DNA from: Acidihalobacter ferrooxydans
Lineage (GTDB): Bacteria > Pseudomonadota > Gammaproteobacteria > DSM-5130 > Acidihalobacteraceae
DNA length: 64,000 bases
NCBI RefSeq assembly: GCF_001975725.1
Contig: NZ_CP019434.1
Location: 2,129,486-2,193,485 of the forward strand
Direction: 5' to 3'
Below, in pieces: positions 18,963-28,900 of the stretch; the first letter of the stretch is position 1; the number at the start of each line of letters is the position of its first letter. The notes beneath the pieces are model-generated. The model saw only the letters and a list, made by a program, of their open reading frames with translations. It did not search any database and was not told the DNA's origin. Made by a program: the position numbers and the translations under genes.

Positions 18963-19046
18963 TCAAATCCAGCGATTTAAATTTACTGAGTTAAATTCAC
19001 TGATTTAAATCCAGCGAGTTAAATTCACTGACTCCCATCGACTGAT
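18963..19046. repeat. Six tandem 14-nt repeats directly after the fmdB stop
   Basis: Six consecutive 14-nt units with consensus TTAAATYCACTGAT run from 18963 to 19046 and abut the fmdB stop codon. The four central units are nearly identical; the two end ones are diverged. They separate fmdB from DUF502 on the minus strand. Confidence 0.88.
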
Positions 19047-19316
19047 TCAAGCACTGTTACCCGTCGCGCTCGCCGCGCTCGCGCCCGCTTTGGTTTCTCC
19101 ACCGCTATCCTTCACGGCAAGATTGCGCTTATCGCCTTTCTTGAAATCGGTTTCGTACCAGCCCCCGCCGGCCAGCCGGAAACCGGCTGCCGATATTTGC
19201 TTCTTCAGCGTCGGCTTGCCGCACGCCGGACACTCCGTTAAGGGTGCATCGCTCATGCGCTGCATCGCCTCCATTTCATGACCGCAGGACTCGCATCGAT
19301 ATTCATAAATAGGCAT
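19047..19316 (-). CDS. FmdB-family zinc-ribbon protein
   Basis: The 89-residue protein opens MPIYEYRCESCGHEME and has two CxxC pairs (C8/C11 and the pair in 'CPACGK', ~33-36), forming a zinc ribbon. The C-terminus is a low-complexity Ala/Gly/Ser tail. FmdB-type proteins are putative regulators of unknown target. The gene is normally first in fmdB-DUF502-aspS. Confidence 0.92.
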   Translation of the reverse strand: MPIYEYRCESCGHEMEAMQRMSDAPLTECPACGKPTLKKQISAAGFRLAGGGWYETDFKKGDKRNLAVKDSGGETKAGASAASATGNSA

Positions 19317-19381
19317 GGAACTGATTCTCCGCTAGCTGGTAGTCCCACAGCACGACTGGGGACCGTCAATGACATACTCGC

Positions 19382-19549
19382 ATTATCCCAGATAATCCAT
19401 CAGGCGAGGCGATGATTGCACAGAGATCCGTATTCACAGCGGATTTTCTTCCGCGAGCGGCCTTCTTGCGCGATGCTCTGGCGAAGAAATGTTCTGCGAA
19501 TTCAAATATCAAGCAAGGCAACCTTTCCCGATGGATCATCTGGGATAAT
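19382..19549. repeat. Family B palindromic repeat, copy B1
   Basis: A 168-bp element with long terminal inverted repeats: ATTATCCCAGATAATCCATC on the left and its near-complement at 19531-19549. The interior block GGCGATGATTGCACAGAGATC is shared (inverted) with copy B2 at 25485-25589. It lies in the divergent gap between fmdB and the dsrE-like gene. Confidence 0.8.
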
Positions 19550-19634
19550 ATGGGGCTGATTTCGGCCAAAACCAGTCTGGCCGCCCAGAAACCTCCTGCG
19601 TATGATCACCCATCATCAATCACGGACATTCGCC

Positions 19635-20012
19635 ATGGCAGACAAAATCGTCATCATGCTGCTCAACCTCGACCTGAACGTGCCCGGCACGCTCGGCGCA
19701 CCGTTCTTCCAGGCCACGGTTGCCGCGGCTATGGACATCGAGGTGGAAATCTACTTTGCCGCGCGTACCACGCGCCTGCTGATCCGGGGCGAGGCCGAGA
19801 AAATCTACCCCGGCAACGCCCAGCAGAAATCGGTCTACTCGTTCATGCAGGACGCGCATGAATCCGGCGCCAGATTCTATGCCTGCGCCGGTGCCATGGA
19901 CGAAAACGGGCTCACCCTCGACAACGCCATCGCCGAACTCGACGGCGTGCGCGGCGGCGGCGCGTTTATCGGCGAAGTGGTCGAGGACAACGTCGCCACG
20001 CTCACCTACTGA
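19635..20012 (+). CDS. DsrE-family sulfur-relay-like protein (paralog 1)
   Basis: The 125-residue protein begins MADKIVIMLLNLD and has the DsrE/TusD fold pattern with 'LGAPFFQATVAAAMD'. A single Cys (C84, 'FYACAG') sits at the position of the sulfur-carrying Cys of TusD/DsrE. Such proteins relay sulfane sulfur or act in peroxide/sulfur metabolism. It aligns without gaps over its first ~84 residues with the second copy at 53100-53468, including C84. The start was set at MADK although the frame opens 11 codons earlier. No operon partner is evident; an SDR gene follows 13 nt later. Confidence 0.8.
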   Translation: MADKIVIMLLNLDLNVPGTLGAPFFQATVAAAMDIEVEIYFAARTTRLLIRGEAEKIYPGNAQQKSVYSFMQDAHESGARFYACAGAMDENGLTLDNAIAELDGVRGGGAFIGEVVEDNVATLTY

Positions 20013-20025
20013 TCACCGGCCGAGC

Positions 20026-20868
20026 ATGCGCAGCATTCTCATCACCGGCTGCTCCAGCGGCATTGGCCACGCGGTCGCGCACGGACTCAACGATCGCGGC
20101 TGGCGCGTATTCGCCACCGCGCGCAAGCCTGAAGACGTCGCCCGACTGCGCGCCGAGGGCCTCGACGCCCGGCGGCTGGACCTGACCGATCCGGCGTCGA
20201 TCGCCAGCGCGCTGGACGCCGTGCTCGCCACCACTGGCGGCACGCTGGATGCGCTGTTCAACAACGGCGCCTACGGCCAACCCGGTGCGGTGGAAGACCT
20301 CACTCGCGAGGTCATGCGTATCCAGCTCGAAACCAACCTGCTCGGCTGGCTGGATCTGACCAATCGGGTGATTCCCGTCATGCGGCACCAGGGGCACGGC
20401 CGGATTGTCAACAACAGCTCGGTGCTCGGACTCATCGCCCTGCCATTCCGCGGTGCCTACAACACCAGCAAGTTCGCGCTGGAAGGTCTGACCGACACCT
20501 TGCGCCTGGAGCTGCACGGCAGCGGCATCCACGTCAGCCTGATCGAACCCGGCCCGATCACCAGCCGCTTTCGCGCCAATGCACATGCCGCCTTCATCGC
20601 CAACATCGATCGCGAGAACAGCGCGTTCCACGCCCAGTACGCCGGCGCCGAAAAACGCCTGTCCCGACCCGACCAGGGCGACGATCCGTTCACGCTGGGG
20701 CCGGATGCCGTGCTCGAGCGCGTGATTCACGCGCTCGAAGCGCCGCGGCCGCGCGCCCGCTATTACGTCACCTTTCCAACGCACCTGTTCGCCGCCCTGC
20801 GCCGCCTGCTGCCGACCCGCGCGCTGGACTGGGTGTTGCTGCGCGTCTCGCGCAGCGAAAACCGCTAA
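20026..20868 (+). CDS. Short-chain dehydrogenase/reductase (SDR)
   Basis: The 280-residue classical SDR has the Rossmann cofactor motif TGCSSGIG (residues ~7-14), 'NNGAYG' and the catalytic Ser ('NNSSVLG') with YxxxK in 'YNTSKFALEG'. Arg residues after the second strand ('FATARKPED') suggest NADP(H). Substrate is unknown; the type resembles SDRs annotated as oxidoreductases acting on lipids or retinol. The start at 20026 lies 13 nt past the dsrE stop, so the two are probably co-transcribed. Confidence 0.85.
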   Translation: MRSILITGCSSGIGHAVAHGLNDRGWRVFATARKPEDVARLRAEGLDARRLDLTDPASIASALDAVLATTGGTLDALFNNGAYGQPGAVEDLTREVMRIQLETNLLGWLDLTNRVIPVMRHQGHGRIVNNSSVLGLIALPFRGAYNTSKFALEGLTDTLRLELHGSGIHVSLIEPGPITSRFRANAHAAFIANIDRENSAFHAQYAGAEKRLSRPDQGDDPFTLGPDAVLERVIHALEAPRPRARYYVTFPTHLFAALRRLLPTRALDWVLLRVSRSENR

Positions 20869-20951
20869 TGGGCCTGGATGACAGTGCGTGCCCGCCAGCG
20901 ATCAACGCTGGGTAGCGAACGGGTGAACGATGCGGGCTGTATACCGCCGCG

Positions 20952-21185
20952 TTACTGCTTCTTGTACCCCGAAAAATCGAATTTGCCGGACGTCATGTCG
21001 TCCCACAGATCCGATTGCACCACCGCCAGCAATTTAAACAGCCGCGCAAGATCGGCATCCTCCATGAACCCCTGATCGCTCGCCGAGCGCAACGCCTGCG
21101 CCAGCAGCGCGACCTGATCGCGGGAGATATCCGTGACGTTCAAACCGTCCTCACCCATTTCCACATGCATTTCGTAACTCTCCAA
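20952..21185 (-). CDS. Small acidic protein of unknown function
   Basis: A 77-residue acidic protein (MESYEMHVEMGEDG...) with a mostly helical middle (LLAQALRSASDQGF) and a basic tail (FDFSGYKKQ). I do not recognise the family. Initiation may be at the internal Met of 'MHVEMGED' (residue 6). It lies alone between the SDR gene and clpB. Coding character is plausible from its regular composition, but homolog evidence is lacking. Confidence 0.55.
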   Translation of the reverse strand: MESYEMHVEMGEDGLNVTDISRDQVALLAQALRSASDQGFMEDADLARLFKLLAVVQSDLWDDMTSGKFDFSGYKKQ

Positions 21186-21240
21186 GCAATCTGTCTGAAT
21201 CCGAATCTTTCACACTTACCACCGATCTCGCGGGTCTCTT

Positions 21241-21268
21241 GATTCAAACCGGATGATTCAAGCCGGAT
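21241..21268. repeat. Two tandem 14-nt repeats
   Basis: GATTCAAACCGGAT is followed directly by GATTCAAGCCGGAT, a two-unit 14-nt tandem, then CATCCATC resembling a family B end. It lies in the 240-bp gap between the small acidic ORF and clpB, which otherwise contains only the clpB terminator. Confidence 0.7.
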
Positions 21269-21377
21269 CATCCATCCGTCGACCGTCATCACCGATCCGC
21301 CGCCCTTGTGTAGTTCCCTGTAAAATCAATACCCGGCACGATACCCGCACGAGCCATGAAACATTCGAATGATTATG

Positions 21378-21405
21378 AAAAAACCCTCCGGCCAAAACCG
21401 GAGGG
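21378..21405 (-). terminator. Rho-independent terminator of clpB
   Basis: On the minus strand an 8-9-bp GC-rich stem (CCCTCCGG / CCGGAGGG, loop TTTT-type) is followed by six T residues. It begins 20 nt after the clpB stop. Confidence 0.9.
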
Positions 21406-21425
21406 TACGCGTTGCAACGTCGCTA

Positions 21426-24017
21426 TCAGGCCGCGTCGGTAGCGATCGTCGAGAAATTCAGGCCCGTCTCGCCTGCATCGACATAGATCACATCGCCCGG
21501 CAGAAACTCGCCGCCGAGAATCGCCTGCGCCAGCGGATTTTCCACGTCCTGCTGAATCGCGCGCTTGAGTGGCCGCGCGCCATAGACCGGGTCGAAGCCC
21601 GCCTCGCCCAGGCGATCCAGCGCCGCATCGCTGATCTCCAACCCCATGTCGCGGTCGGCCAGACGCCGCCGCAGGTAATCGAGTTGAATGCGGGTAATCG
21701 CGCGAATCTGCTCGCGCCCCAGTGGATGAAACACCACCACCTCGTCGATGCGGTTGATGAACTCCGGCCGGAAATGACCACCAACGACCTCCATCACCGC
21801 CGCCTTCATCGCCTCGTAGTTCTCCTCGCCGGCCAGCTCCTGAATCGTCTGCGAACCGAGGTTTGAGGTCATCACGATCACCGTGTTGCGAAAATCCACG
21901 GTCCGCCCCTGACCATCGGTCAGACGGCCATCGTCCAGCACCTGCAACAGCACGTTGAACACATCCGGATGCGCCTTCTCGACCTCGTCGAGCAGGATCA
22001 CCGAATACGGTTTGCGGCGCACGGCCTCGGTCAGATACCCGCCCTCTTCATAGCCGACATAGCCGGGCGGCGCGCCGATCAGCCGCGCCACGGAGTGCTT
22101 TTCCATGAACTCGCTCATATCGATCCGCACCATGGCTTCCTCGGTGTCGAACAGGAACGAGGCTAGCGACTTGGTCAGCTCGGTCTTGCCCACGCCGGTC
22201 GGCCCGAGGAACAGAAACGAGCCATTGGGCCGGTTCGGGTCCGACAAACCCGCGCGCGAGCGGCGGATGGCGTTGGCCACGGCCTTGACCGCTTCGTTCT
22301 GGCCCACAACGCGCTGCCCGAGCACGTCCTCCATGCGCAGCAGTTTTTCCTTCTCGCCTTCGAGCATCTTGGACACCGGAATGCCGGTCCAGCGCGACAC
22401 GACTTCGGCGATTTCCTCGTCGGACACCTTATTGCGCAGCAGCGTCATTTCCTGCATCTCAGCCTGCGAGGCCATCGCGAGCTGACGTTCCAGCTCGGGA
22501 ATGCGTCCGTACTGCAACTCGGACATACGCCCCAGATCGCCTGCACGGCGCGCCGTTTCCAACTCGGTGCGCACACGCTCCAGCTCTTCCTTGATATGTG
22601 TGGCGCCCTGCACCGCCGCTTTTTCCGACTTCCAGATCTCGTCCAGATCGGAGAACTCGCGTTCCAGCTTGGCGATCTGCTCCTCCAGATCCGCAAGCCG
22701 CTTCTTGCTTGCCTCATCGGACTCTTTCTTCAAGGCCTCACGCTCGATCTTGAGCTGAATCAGGCGACGCTCCAACCGGTCCATTTCCTCCGGCTTGGAG
22801 TCGATTTCCATGCGGATGCGACTGGCCGCCTCGTCGATCAGATCAATCGCCTTATCCGGCAGCTGACGGTCGGTGATGTAGCGGTGCGAGAGCATGGCCG
22901 CGGCAACGATGGCCGGATCGGTGATCTCGACGCCGTGATGCACCTCGTAACGCTCCTTCAACCCGCGCAGAATCGCGATGGTGTCCTCCACCGACGGCTC
23001 GTCCACCAGCACCTTCTGGAAGCGGCGCTCCAGCGCGGCGTCCATCTCGATGTACTTGCGGTATTCGTCCAGCGTGGTGGCGCCGATGCAGTGCAATTCG
23101 CCGCGCGCCAGTGCCGGCTTGAGCATATTGCCCGCATCCATCGCGCCCTCGGCCTTGCCTGCGCCGACCATGGTGTGGATTTCGTCGATAAACAGAATGA
23201 TGCGCCCTTCCTGCTTGGACAGATCGTTGAGCACGGCCTTCAGGCGCTCCTCGAAATCGCCGCGGAACTTGGCCCCGGCCAGCAGCGCGCCGAGATCCAG
23301 CGACAGTACGCGCTTGGACTTAAGCCCCTCGGGCACCGCCCCGTCCACGATGCGCTGCGCCAAACCCTCGACGATGGCGGTCTTGCCCACGCCAGGCTCG
23401 CCGATCAGCACCGGATTGTTCTTGGTGCGCCGCTGCAGCACCTGAATCGCACGACGGATTTCCTCGTCGCGCCCGATAACCGGATCGAGCTTGCCCTGCT
23501 CGGCACGCTCGGTCAGGTCGATGGTGTATTTTTCCAGCGCCTTGCGGCTGTCCTCGGCATTCGGATCGTCCACCGTGGCGCCGCCGCGCATCTCGTCGAT
23601 CGCCTTCTCGATAGCCCCGCGCACACCGCCGGCCTGAGTCAGCAAGTCGTGCAGATGGCCCTTGCCGTCGAGCACGGCAAGCAGGAACAGTTCGGACGAG
23701 ATGTAGGCGTCCTGCCGTTTCTGCGCGAGCTTGTCGGTCAGATTGAGCAAGTTGCCGAGTTCGTTCGACACGTGCACATCGCCGCCCGTGCCCTCGACGC
23801 TCGGCAGACTGTCCAACGCCTCGTCCAGGCGTGCGCGCAACTGGTTGACGTTCACGCCCGCCTTGGTCAGCAGCGGGCGCACCGTGCCGCCTTCCTGATC
23901 GAGCAGCGCACGCATCAGATGCAGCGGTTCGATGAACTGATGATCGCGGCCCACGGCGAGCGACTGCGCGTCCGCCAGAGCCATCTGAAATTTGCTGGTA
24001 AGCTTGTCCATTCGCAT
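21426..24017 (-). CDS. clpB: ClpB protein disaggregase
   Basis: The 863-residue Hsp100 chaperone (E. coli 857) has the N-terminal double Clp repeat (~1-145), AAA-1 with Walker A GEPGVGKT, the coiled-coil middle domain (~410-530), AAA-2 with Walker A GPTGVGKT, and the D2-small domain ending with '[13 protein letters not shown]'. It extracts polypeptides from aggregates with DnaK. The start ATG at 24017 has GGAG 11 nt upstream; a second ATG (24011, MDKLTSK) is possible. A sigma-32-like promoter lies ~40 nt upstream and a strong terminator follows, so it is probably a single-gene heat-shock unit. Confidence 0.97.
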   Translation of the reverse strand: MRMDKLTSKFQMALADAQSLAVGRDHQFIEPLHLMRALLDQEGGTVRPLLTKAGVNVNQLRARLDEALDSLPSVEGTGGDVHVSNELGNLLNLTDKLAQKRQDAYISSELFLLAVLDGKGHLHDLLTQAGGVRGAIEKAIDEMRGGATVDDPNAEDSRKALEKYTIDLTERAEQGKLDPVIGRDEEIRRAIQVLQRRTKNNPVLIGEPGVGKTAIVEGLAQRIVDGAVPEGLKSKRVLSLDLGALLAGAKFRGDFEERLKAVLNDLSKQEGRIILFIDEIHTMVGAGKAEGAMDAGNMLKPALARGELHCIGATTLDEYRKYIEMDAALERRFQKVLVDEPSVEDTIAILRGLKERYEVHHGVEITDPAIVAAAMLSHRYITDRQLPDKAIDLIDEAASRIRMEIDSKPEEMDRLERRLIQLKIEREALKKESDEASKKRLADLEEQIAKLEREFSDLDEIWKSEKAAVQGATHIKEELERVRTELETARRAGDLGRMSELQYGRIPELERQLAMASQAEMQEMTLLRNKVSDEEIAEVVSRWTGIPVSKMLEGEKEKLLRMEDVLGQRVVGQNEAVKAVANAIRRSRAGLSDPNRPNGSFLFLGPTGVGKTELTKSLASFLFDTEEAMVRIDMSEFMEKHSVARLIGAPPGYVGYEEGGYLTEAVRRKPYSVILLDEVEKAHPDVFNVLLQVLDDGRLTDGQGRTVDFRNTVIVMTSNLGSQTIQELAGEENYEAMKAAVMEVVGGHFRPEFINRIDEVVVFHPLGREQIRAITRIQLDYLRRRLADRDMGLEISDAALDRLGEAGFDPVYGARPLKRAIQQDVENPLAQAILGGEFLPGDVIYVDAGETGLNFSTIATDAA

Positions 24018-24057
24018 GAGTAATCAACTCCAATAGGTCGGTCTTGCAATGACCACA

Positions 24058-24086
24058 ACATGCGGACGGTTGAGGCGGTTTTCAAC
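24058..24086 (-). promoter_or_regulatory. Sigma-32-type heat-shock promoter for clpB
   Basis: The minus strand reads GTTGAAA, 14 nt, then CCGCATGT, one mismatch each from the sigma-32 consensus CTTGAAA-N13-15-CCCCATNT. The -10 lies about 40 nt before the clpB start. Confidence 0.7.
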
Positions 24087-24158
24087 GTATCGTCCAACGG
24101 ATTGCGCGGCTTGCACAGAGCGTCGACAATCGGCACCGGACTTATCGCAGGAAACTCC

Positions 24159-24899
24159 ATGACCACCATCAACCGCCTGACCGCCGCCGCCGGTTTCGAC
24201 TGGTACAGACAAGGCTGGAAGCTGTTCGCCAGGAAGCCGGGCATGCTCGTGCTGCTGGGGCTGGCATTGGCCGTGATCTACTTGCTGCTCAATCTGGTGC
24301 CGCTGGGCGGGCTGCTCCTGGCCTTCATCGCGCCAAGCCTGAACGGCGGCTACTACCTGGCCATCCGTCGTACCGAGGCCGGCGAGGAGCCAGGTTTCGC
24401 TGACCTGTTCGCCGCGTTCAACGAACCGCAGCGGCGCAACCCCATGCTGATGCTGGGCCTGGTGTCGCTCGGCGCACAGATCGCCATAACGCTGACCATG
24501 ATTGGCGCATTCGGCGGAACGTTCGCCGCCCTCGCCGGCTTTTCAGGCATGCTCACTGGTCTGCCGATCATCGGTGGCGGACTCGGGTTTTCACTGTTCG
24601 CCATACTCTCCGGCCTGGTGATCGCCGTGCTGCTCTGGCTGGCGCTGTTCTTCGCCATCCCGCTGGTGATGCTCGACGGCGTGGCCCCGAGCGAAGCGCT
24701 CAAAATCAGCTTGCGCGCGAACCTTAGCAATGTCGCTGCCTGGCTGATTTTTTCTGTGCTGCTGGTGCCTTTGACCGTGCTCGCACTCATCCCCTTCGGT
24801 CTCGGCCTGCTGATTCTCTACCCGCTCATGACCGCAGCGATGTACATCGCCTACCGCCAGACCTTCACGCACGACGAAGAACTGCCGCAACTGCGTTAG
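24159..24899 (+). CDS. Polytopic membrane protein of the BPSS1780 type
   Basis: The 246-residue protein has about five to six hydrophobic spans and the N-terminal pattern 'GFDWYRQGWKLFARKPGM' characteristic of BPSS1780-like membrane proteins in beta/gammaproteobacteria. Function is unknown. The open frame extends back to 24060, but the ATG at 24159 has AGGA at -9 and a matching family start. The asparaginase-like gene follows 24 nt later, suggesting co-transcription. Confidence 0.75.
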   Translation: MTTINRLTAAAGFDWYRQGWKLFARKPGMLVLLGLALAVIYLLLNLVPLGGLLLAFIAPSLNGGYYLAIRRTEAGEEPGFADLFAAFNEPQRRNPMLMLGLVSLGAQIAITLTMIGAFGGTFAALAGFSGMLTGLPIIGGGLGFSLFAILSGLVIAVLLWLALFFAIPLVMLDGVAPSEALKISLRANLSNVAAWLIFSVLLVPLTVLALIPFGLGLLILYPLMTAAMYIAYRQTFTHDEELPQLR

Positions 24900-24923
24900 C
24901 AATCACCTCAAAGACAGGACACC

Positions 24924-25418
24924 ATGCATATTCACATACTCACCACCGGTGGCACACTCGATAAGGTTTATCACGACGCGCTCTCCGATTACCGCATCGG
25001 CGAGCCGGCGGTTCGCCACATACTCGACGAAGCCGGCGTTACGTTTGCGTACACGGTCGAAGAAGTGCTGCGCAAGGATAGCCTGGAAATCGACGCCGCC
25101 GACCGCGCACTGATTCGCGAACGGGCGGCGGCCTGCCCCCACCGCCACATCCTGATCACGCACGGCACCGACACCATGACGCAAACTGCCGAACAATTGC
25201 GCGACCTGCCAGACAAGGTGATCGTGCTCACCGGCGCGATGCAGCCGGCGCGCTTCCGGATCAGCGATGCCGCCTTCAACGTCGGCTTGGCGCTCGGTGC
25301 GCTGCAAACGCTGGGCGAAGGCGTCTACATCGCCATGAGTGGCCGCGTCTTCCCGGCCGGGAGCGTCAGGAAAAATCGCGCCGCCGGTCGCTTCGAGCAA
25401 CAACCGGACGCCAGGTGA
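24924..25418 (+). CDS. Single-domain asparaginase-like protein
   Basis: The 164-residue protein has both threonine signature motifs of L-asparaginases: 'TTGGTLDK' (Thr ~8) and 'HGTDTMTQTA' (residues ~75-84). It lacks the whole C-terminal domain of the ~330-residue enzymes. Small N-domain-only forms are widespread and annotated as asparaginase-domain proteins; whether they hydrolyse asparagine is unproven. The last ~12 residues (KNRAAGRFEQQPDAR) look family-specific. Confidence 0.8.
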   Translation: MHIHILTTGGTLDKVYHDALSDYRIGEPAVRHILDEAGVTFAYTVEEVLRKDSLEIDAADRALIRERAAACPHRHILITHGTDTMTQTAEQLRDLPDKVIVLTGAMQPARFRISDAAFNVGLALGALQTLGEGVYIAMSGRVFPAGSVRKNRAAGRFEQQPDAR

Positions 25419-25484
25419 CGCCCACGTCCTTTATCGGCATCATAGACCTGTAACGTTGTCATGTGAGTTCTGCCACCTGGCTTG

Positions 25485-25589
25485 AACCCGGATAATCCAT
25501 CAGGAGAGAAGCGACTGCCTGATCTTTGGATCCCCTGTGAATCCCGATCTGTGCGCAATCATCGCCTTGCCTGATGGGTTATCCGGGTT
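25485..25589. repeat. Family B palindromic repeat, copy B2
   Basis: A 105-bp element bounded by AACCCGGATAATCCATCAGG and its near-perfect complement ending ATCCGGGTT. Its interior GATCTGTGCGCAATCATCGCC is the inverted counterpart of the interior of copy B1. It lies in the 487-bp gap before the large GGDEF-EAL gene. Confidence 0.82.
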
Positions 25590-25661
25590 GATCAAACAAC
25601 AACACGATTCGAAAATCCAATCAACTGGGCCCTATAACATGTCTATTTTTCGCACGATGAT

Positions 25662-25767
25662 GCCGGAATGTCTCATCGGACGAAGGGTTTCCACCCTGCT
25701 TCACACGGCCTCCCGACATCGGCCAGACAAGGGGAACCGCTGCGCAGGAATGGATTATCTGGAATAA
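25662..25767. repeat. Possible degenerate family B copy B3
   Basis: The right end AATGGATTATCTGGAATAA matches the family B terminal sequence (ATTATCCCAGATAATCCATC reversed). The left side (GCCGGAATGTCTCATCGG) is only loosely similar. The rest of the gap up to 25905 holds no gene I can support; TATAAC at 25633-25638 may be a -10 element. Confidence 0.45.
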
Positions 25768-25905
25768 ACCGACCGCGGCGATGGGATTGTGATCTACAAC
25801 CCATCAGACTGCTTGTGACGGTTCGCCGAATGACACATCGTACGAAAGCGCGCACGGCCCGGGCGCCCCCCTTAGCAGAACCCTTAACGACAGCGAAGAT
25901 GCCTG

Positions 25906-28900
25906 ATGGAGCAAATGGATCAGACTGACCTGAAAATCCTGCTGCAACGGATGATGGAACTGCAGGACCTGCTCGCCCAGGTGAACCAGGCCGCCGTGCA
26001 GACGCACGACGAAACGCAGTTTCTGCAAACGGCCTGTGATCTGGCGGTCGAGCGCGGCAAGCTGATTCTGGCTGTCGTGGCGAAACCGCAAGCTGACGGA
26101 TGGTTCGCCTTCCCAGCCGCAGCGGGCAGAACCGACCATCTCGAACGCCTGCGCATCTCGACCGAGGCCGAGTTGCCCGAAGGTCAGGGTACGGTCGGGC
26201 GCGCCTGGCGCGAGGGCACGCGTTTTTACAACATCGATTGCAACTCGGCGGAGTTGGCTCCCTGGCGCGAATACGCTCAAGCCCAGGGACTTCGCGCCAG
26301 CGCGGCACTGCCGCTCATGCGCCAGGGCGAACGTTATGCAGTGCTGCTGCTCTGGCGCGGCGACGACGTGGTCTTCAACCCTGAGATGCAGGCGCTGCTC
26401 GGCGAACTGGCGATGGACATCTCCCGCGGTCTGGACGCCATCGGCGAACGCCAACTGCGCGAAGCCTTGCTGGCGAACACCGCGGCCGCCATCCTGGTCG
26501 TGCGCGAACGGCACATTTATCGATTCAATGCGCAACTGGGCCTGCTGATCGGGCGCAGCGACGCGGAACTCAGCGGCCAAAGCACCCGTATCCTGTTCTC
26601 CAGCGACGCGGAATATCAACGTGTCGGCGCCGCGTATGAGACGTTGCACGCACAAGGGCATGTCACGGTGCACTCGGTCAGCTACCGGAATCGCAACGGT
26701 GACGATCTGCTGCTCGACCTGCATGGTCAACGGCTCGATGACACCACAACGGTCTGGACCTTGATCGACGTCACGCAACGCGCGCGTCTGCAGGCGCTTT
26801 ACCGATCCCTCATGCATGAGGGATCCATCCTGCTGCAGGCGCAAAGTGAAGTCGAAATGCTCGAAAAGACCTGCCACGCGCTGACCCAGGGTACGGCGTT
26901 CCATACCGTCTGGATCGCCAAGCCCGATGCGCAGAATCAACTCCGCGCACTCGCCGTGGCGGGAGCAGGCCAGACCGCGCTCGAACGCACAACCCTGAAC
27001 CTGAACGACTTGACCCATGCGCCACTGACCGTTCGTGCCTGGCGATCGCAGGAAGTGGTATTCGACAACGCACGCGACAACGACCCGCGACTCGGTGAAC
27101 TGCAGGAGTTATTCCGCGCGCATTGCTGGCATTCCGTTCTATCTGCGCCGGTCGCAAGAGGCGGCGAACCCTGGGCGCTACTGACCTTCGCCTCACCCGA
27201 GCGCGGCGTATTCGACGAAGACACCGTAGCAGCCTGCAAACGCATCGCCGAGTTGCTCGGCCACGGCCTCGACGAACTCGATCTGCGCCAGCGCCTCGTT
27301 GAACAGGAGCGCGGCGAGGCCCATCGCGCCCGCCATGACGCCCTGACCGGCCTGCCCAACCGCATCGCCCTGAACGAATACCTCCCGCAAGCCATCGCCC
27401 GCGCCCGCCGTCTCGAAACCGTCTTCGCCGTCGGTCTGATCGACCTCGACGGCTTCAAGGCCGTCAATGATCGCTGGGGACATGCCACAGGCGACGAACT
27501 GCTTGGACAGCTGGCTGAGCGGCTGCGTCAGGTTCTGCGCCAGAGCGATTATCTGGCGCGGCTGGGTGGTGACGAGTTCGTCGTCGTGTTCGAACACCTC
27601 GACGAATTGCAGATAACCTCCCAACTACGCGGTGCACTGGAGCATCTGCATACAGCCGTGGAAACACCGTTCGAACTCTCCAGCGGAGACTCCGCCCAGA
27701 TAGACATGAGCATGGGGCTGGCGCAGTTTCCGCTGCACGCCGAAGAACCGGACACCCTCCTGCGCGAAGCCGATGCGGCCATGTACCAGGTCAAACGAGG
27801 CGATCACGCGCACCGTCACTGGTGGCGTCTGGGGGTCCATCGGACGCCACCAACCGACCTGGCAGACGACGAAACCGCCTTCGACGCCTATGGGACGCGT
27901 GCCGCCGCCCTGCTCGAACGCGCCCGGATACGACTCGAAGCGGTAACGACAGAGTTCGTCGACACCTGGTACGCCGAAATGGAGGCGGATTCATCCGCCG
28001 CCGCCATTCTTCAGACCCTCGACGCGGGCGAACTGCCGACGCTCAAAACAAGGCAGACGGCACATCTGCACTTTTTGCTTGCACCGGAGACTTCCGCTCA
28101 GGCCATCACGGAAGTGGGTATCCGGCTTGGCCGCGTGCATGCTCAGGCCGGCGTGACGACGGATCTGCTGATCGAGTTCATGGAACGCTATGAAGCATTG
28201 CTCAGACAGGCATGGATCGAAGCGGTCGCCCGCAAGGGAGAACGCAGCCTGCTCAATGAAATACTCGCGGCCCGTCTGAATACTAATCTGCGCGCACAAC
28301 TGCGCGGGTGCGACGCCGTGCTCTCGGCATTGCATACCTGTATCGCCAGACCTGTACCGACCCCATCGGCACAACGTCAATGGATCGACACGGCACGCGA
28401 CGAACTCAGTGCGCTGGCCGGACTGCCTGGCATCAAGGTGACCGCGCTTCTGCAGCCTGACGATCAGGGCGTATTCCGGTTCATCCTGATCGAGGGTCAA
28501 CACGCAGACACATACGTGCGATGGGTGCACACCCGGAATATGTCCCCCCGGCTAGATCCAAGCTCGCCATACGGCCAGGGCAATCTCGTCCGTGCCTGGC
28601 AATCCGGGCGCATTGAAATCGTCCCTGCGTTGCGACTGGATCCATGCCAACAACCCTGGCTTGAGCTGTTCGAGCAGTTGCGACTGCGCAGCGAAGCCGC
28701 CGTGCCGCTACAGGACAGCGCCGGCAATACCGAAGCCATCGTCTTGCTGGTCGGAGCGTCCCCCAACCAGTTCGCCGCACCCTGGTTCCGTCAGATTCTG
28801 CAAACCGTTCAGTATCGTTGGAGCGCACTCTGGCAATCGCGACTCAGGCAACACACACCCGTCATCGCGCATGAGCTGGCCGATACCCGGCGCGCAGCCC

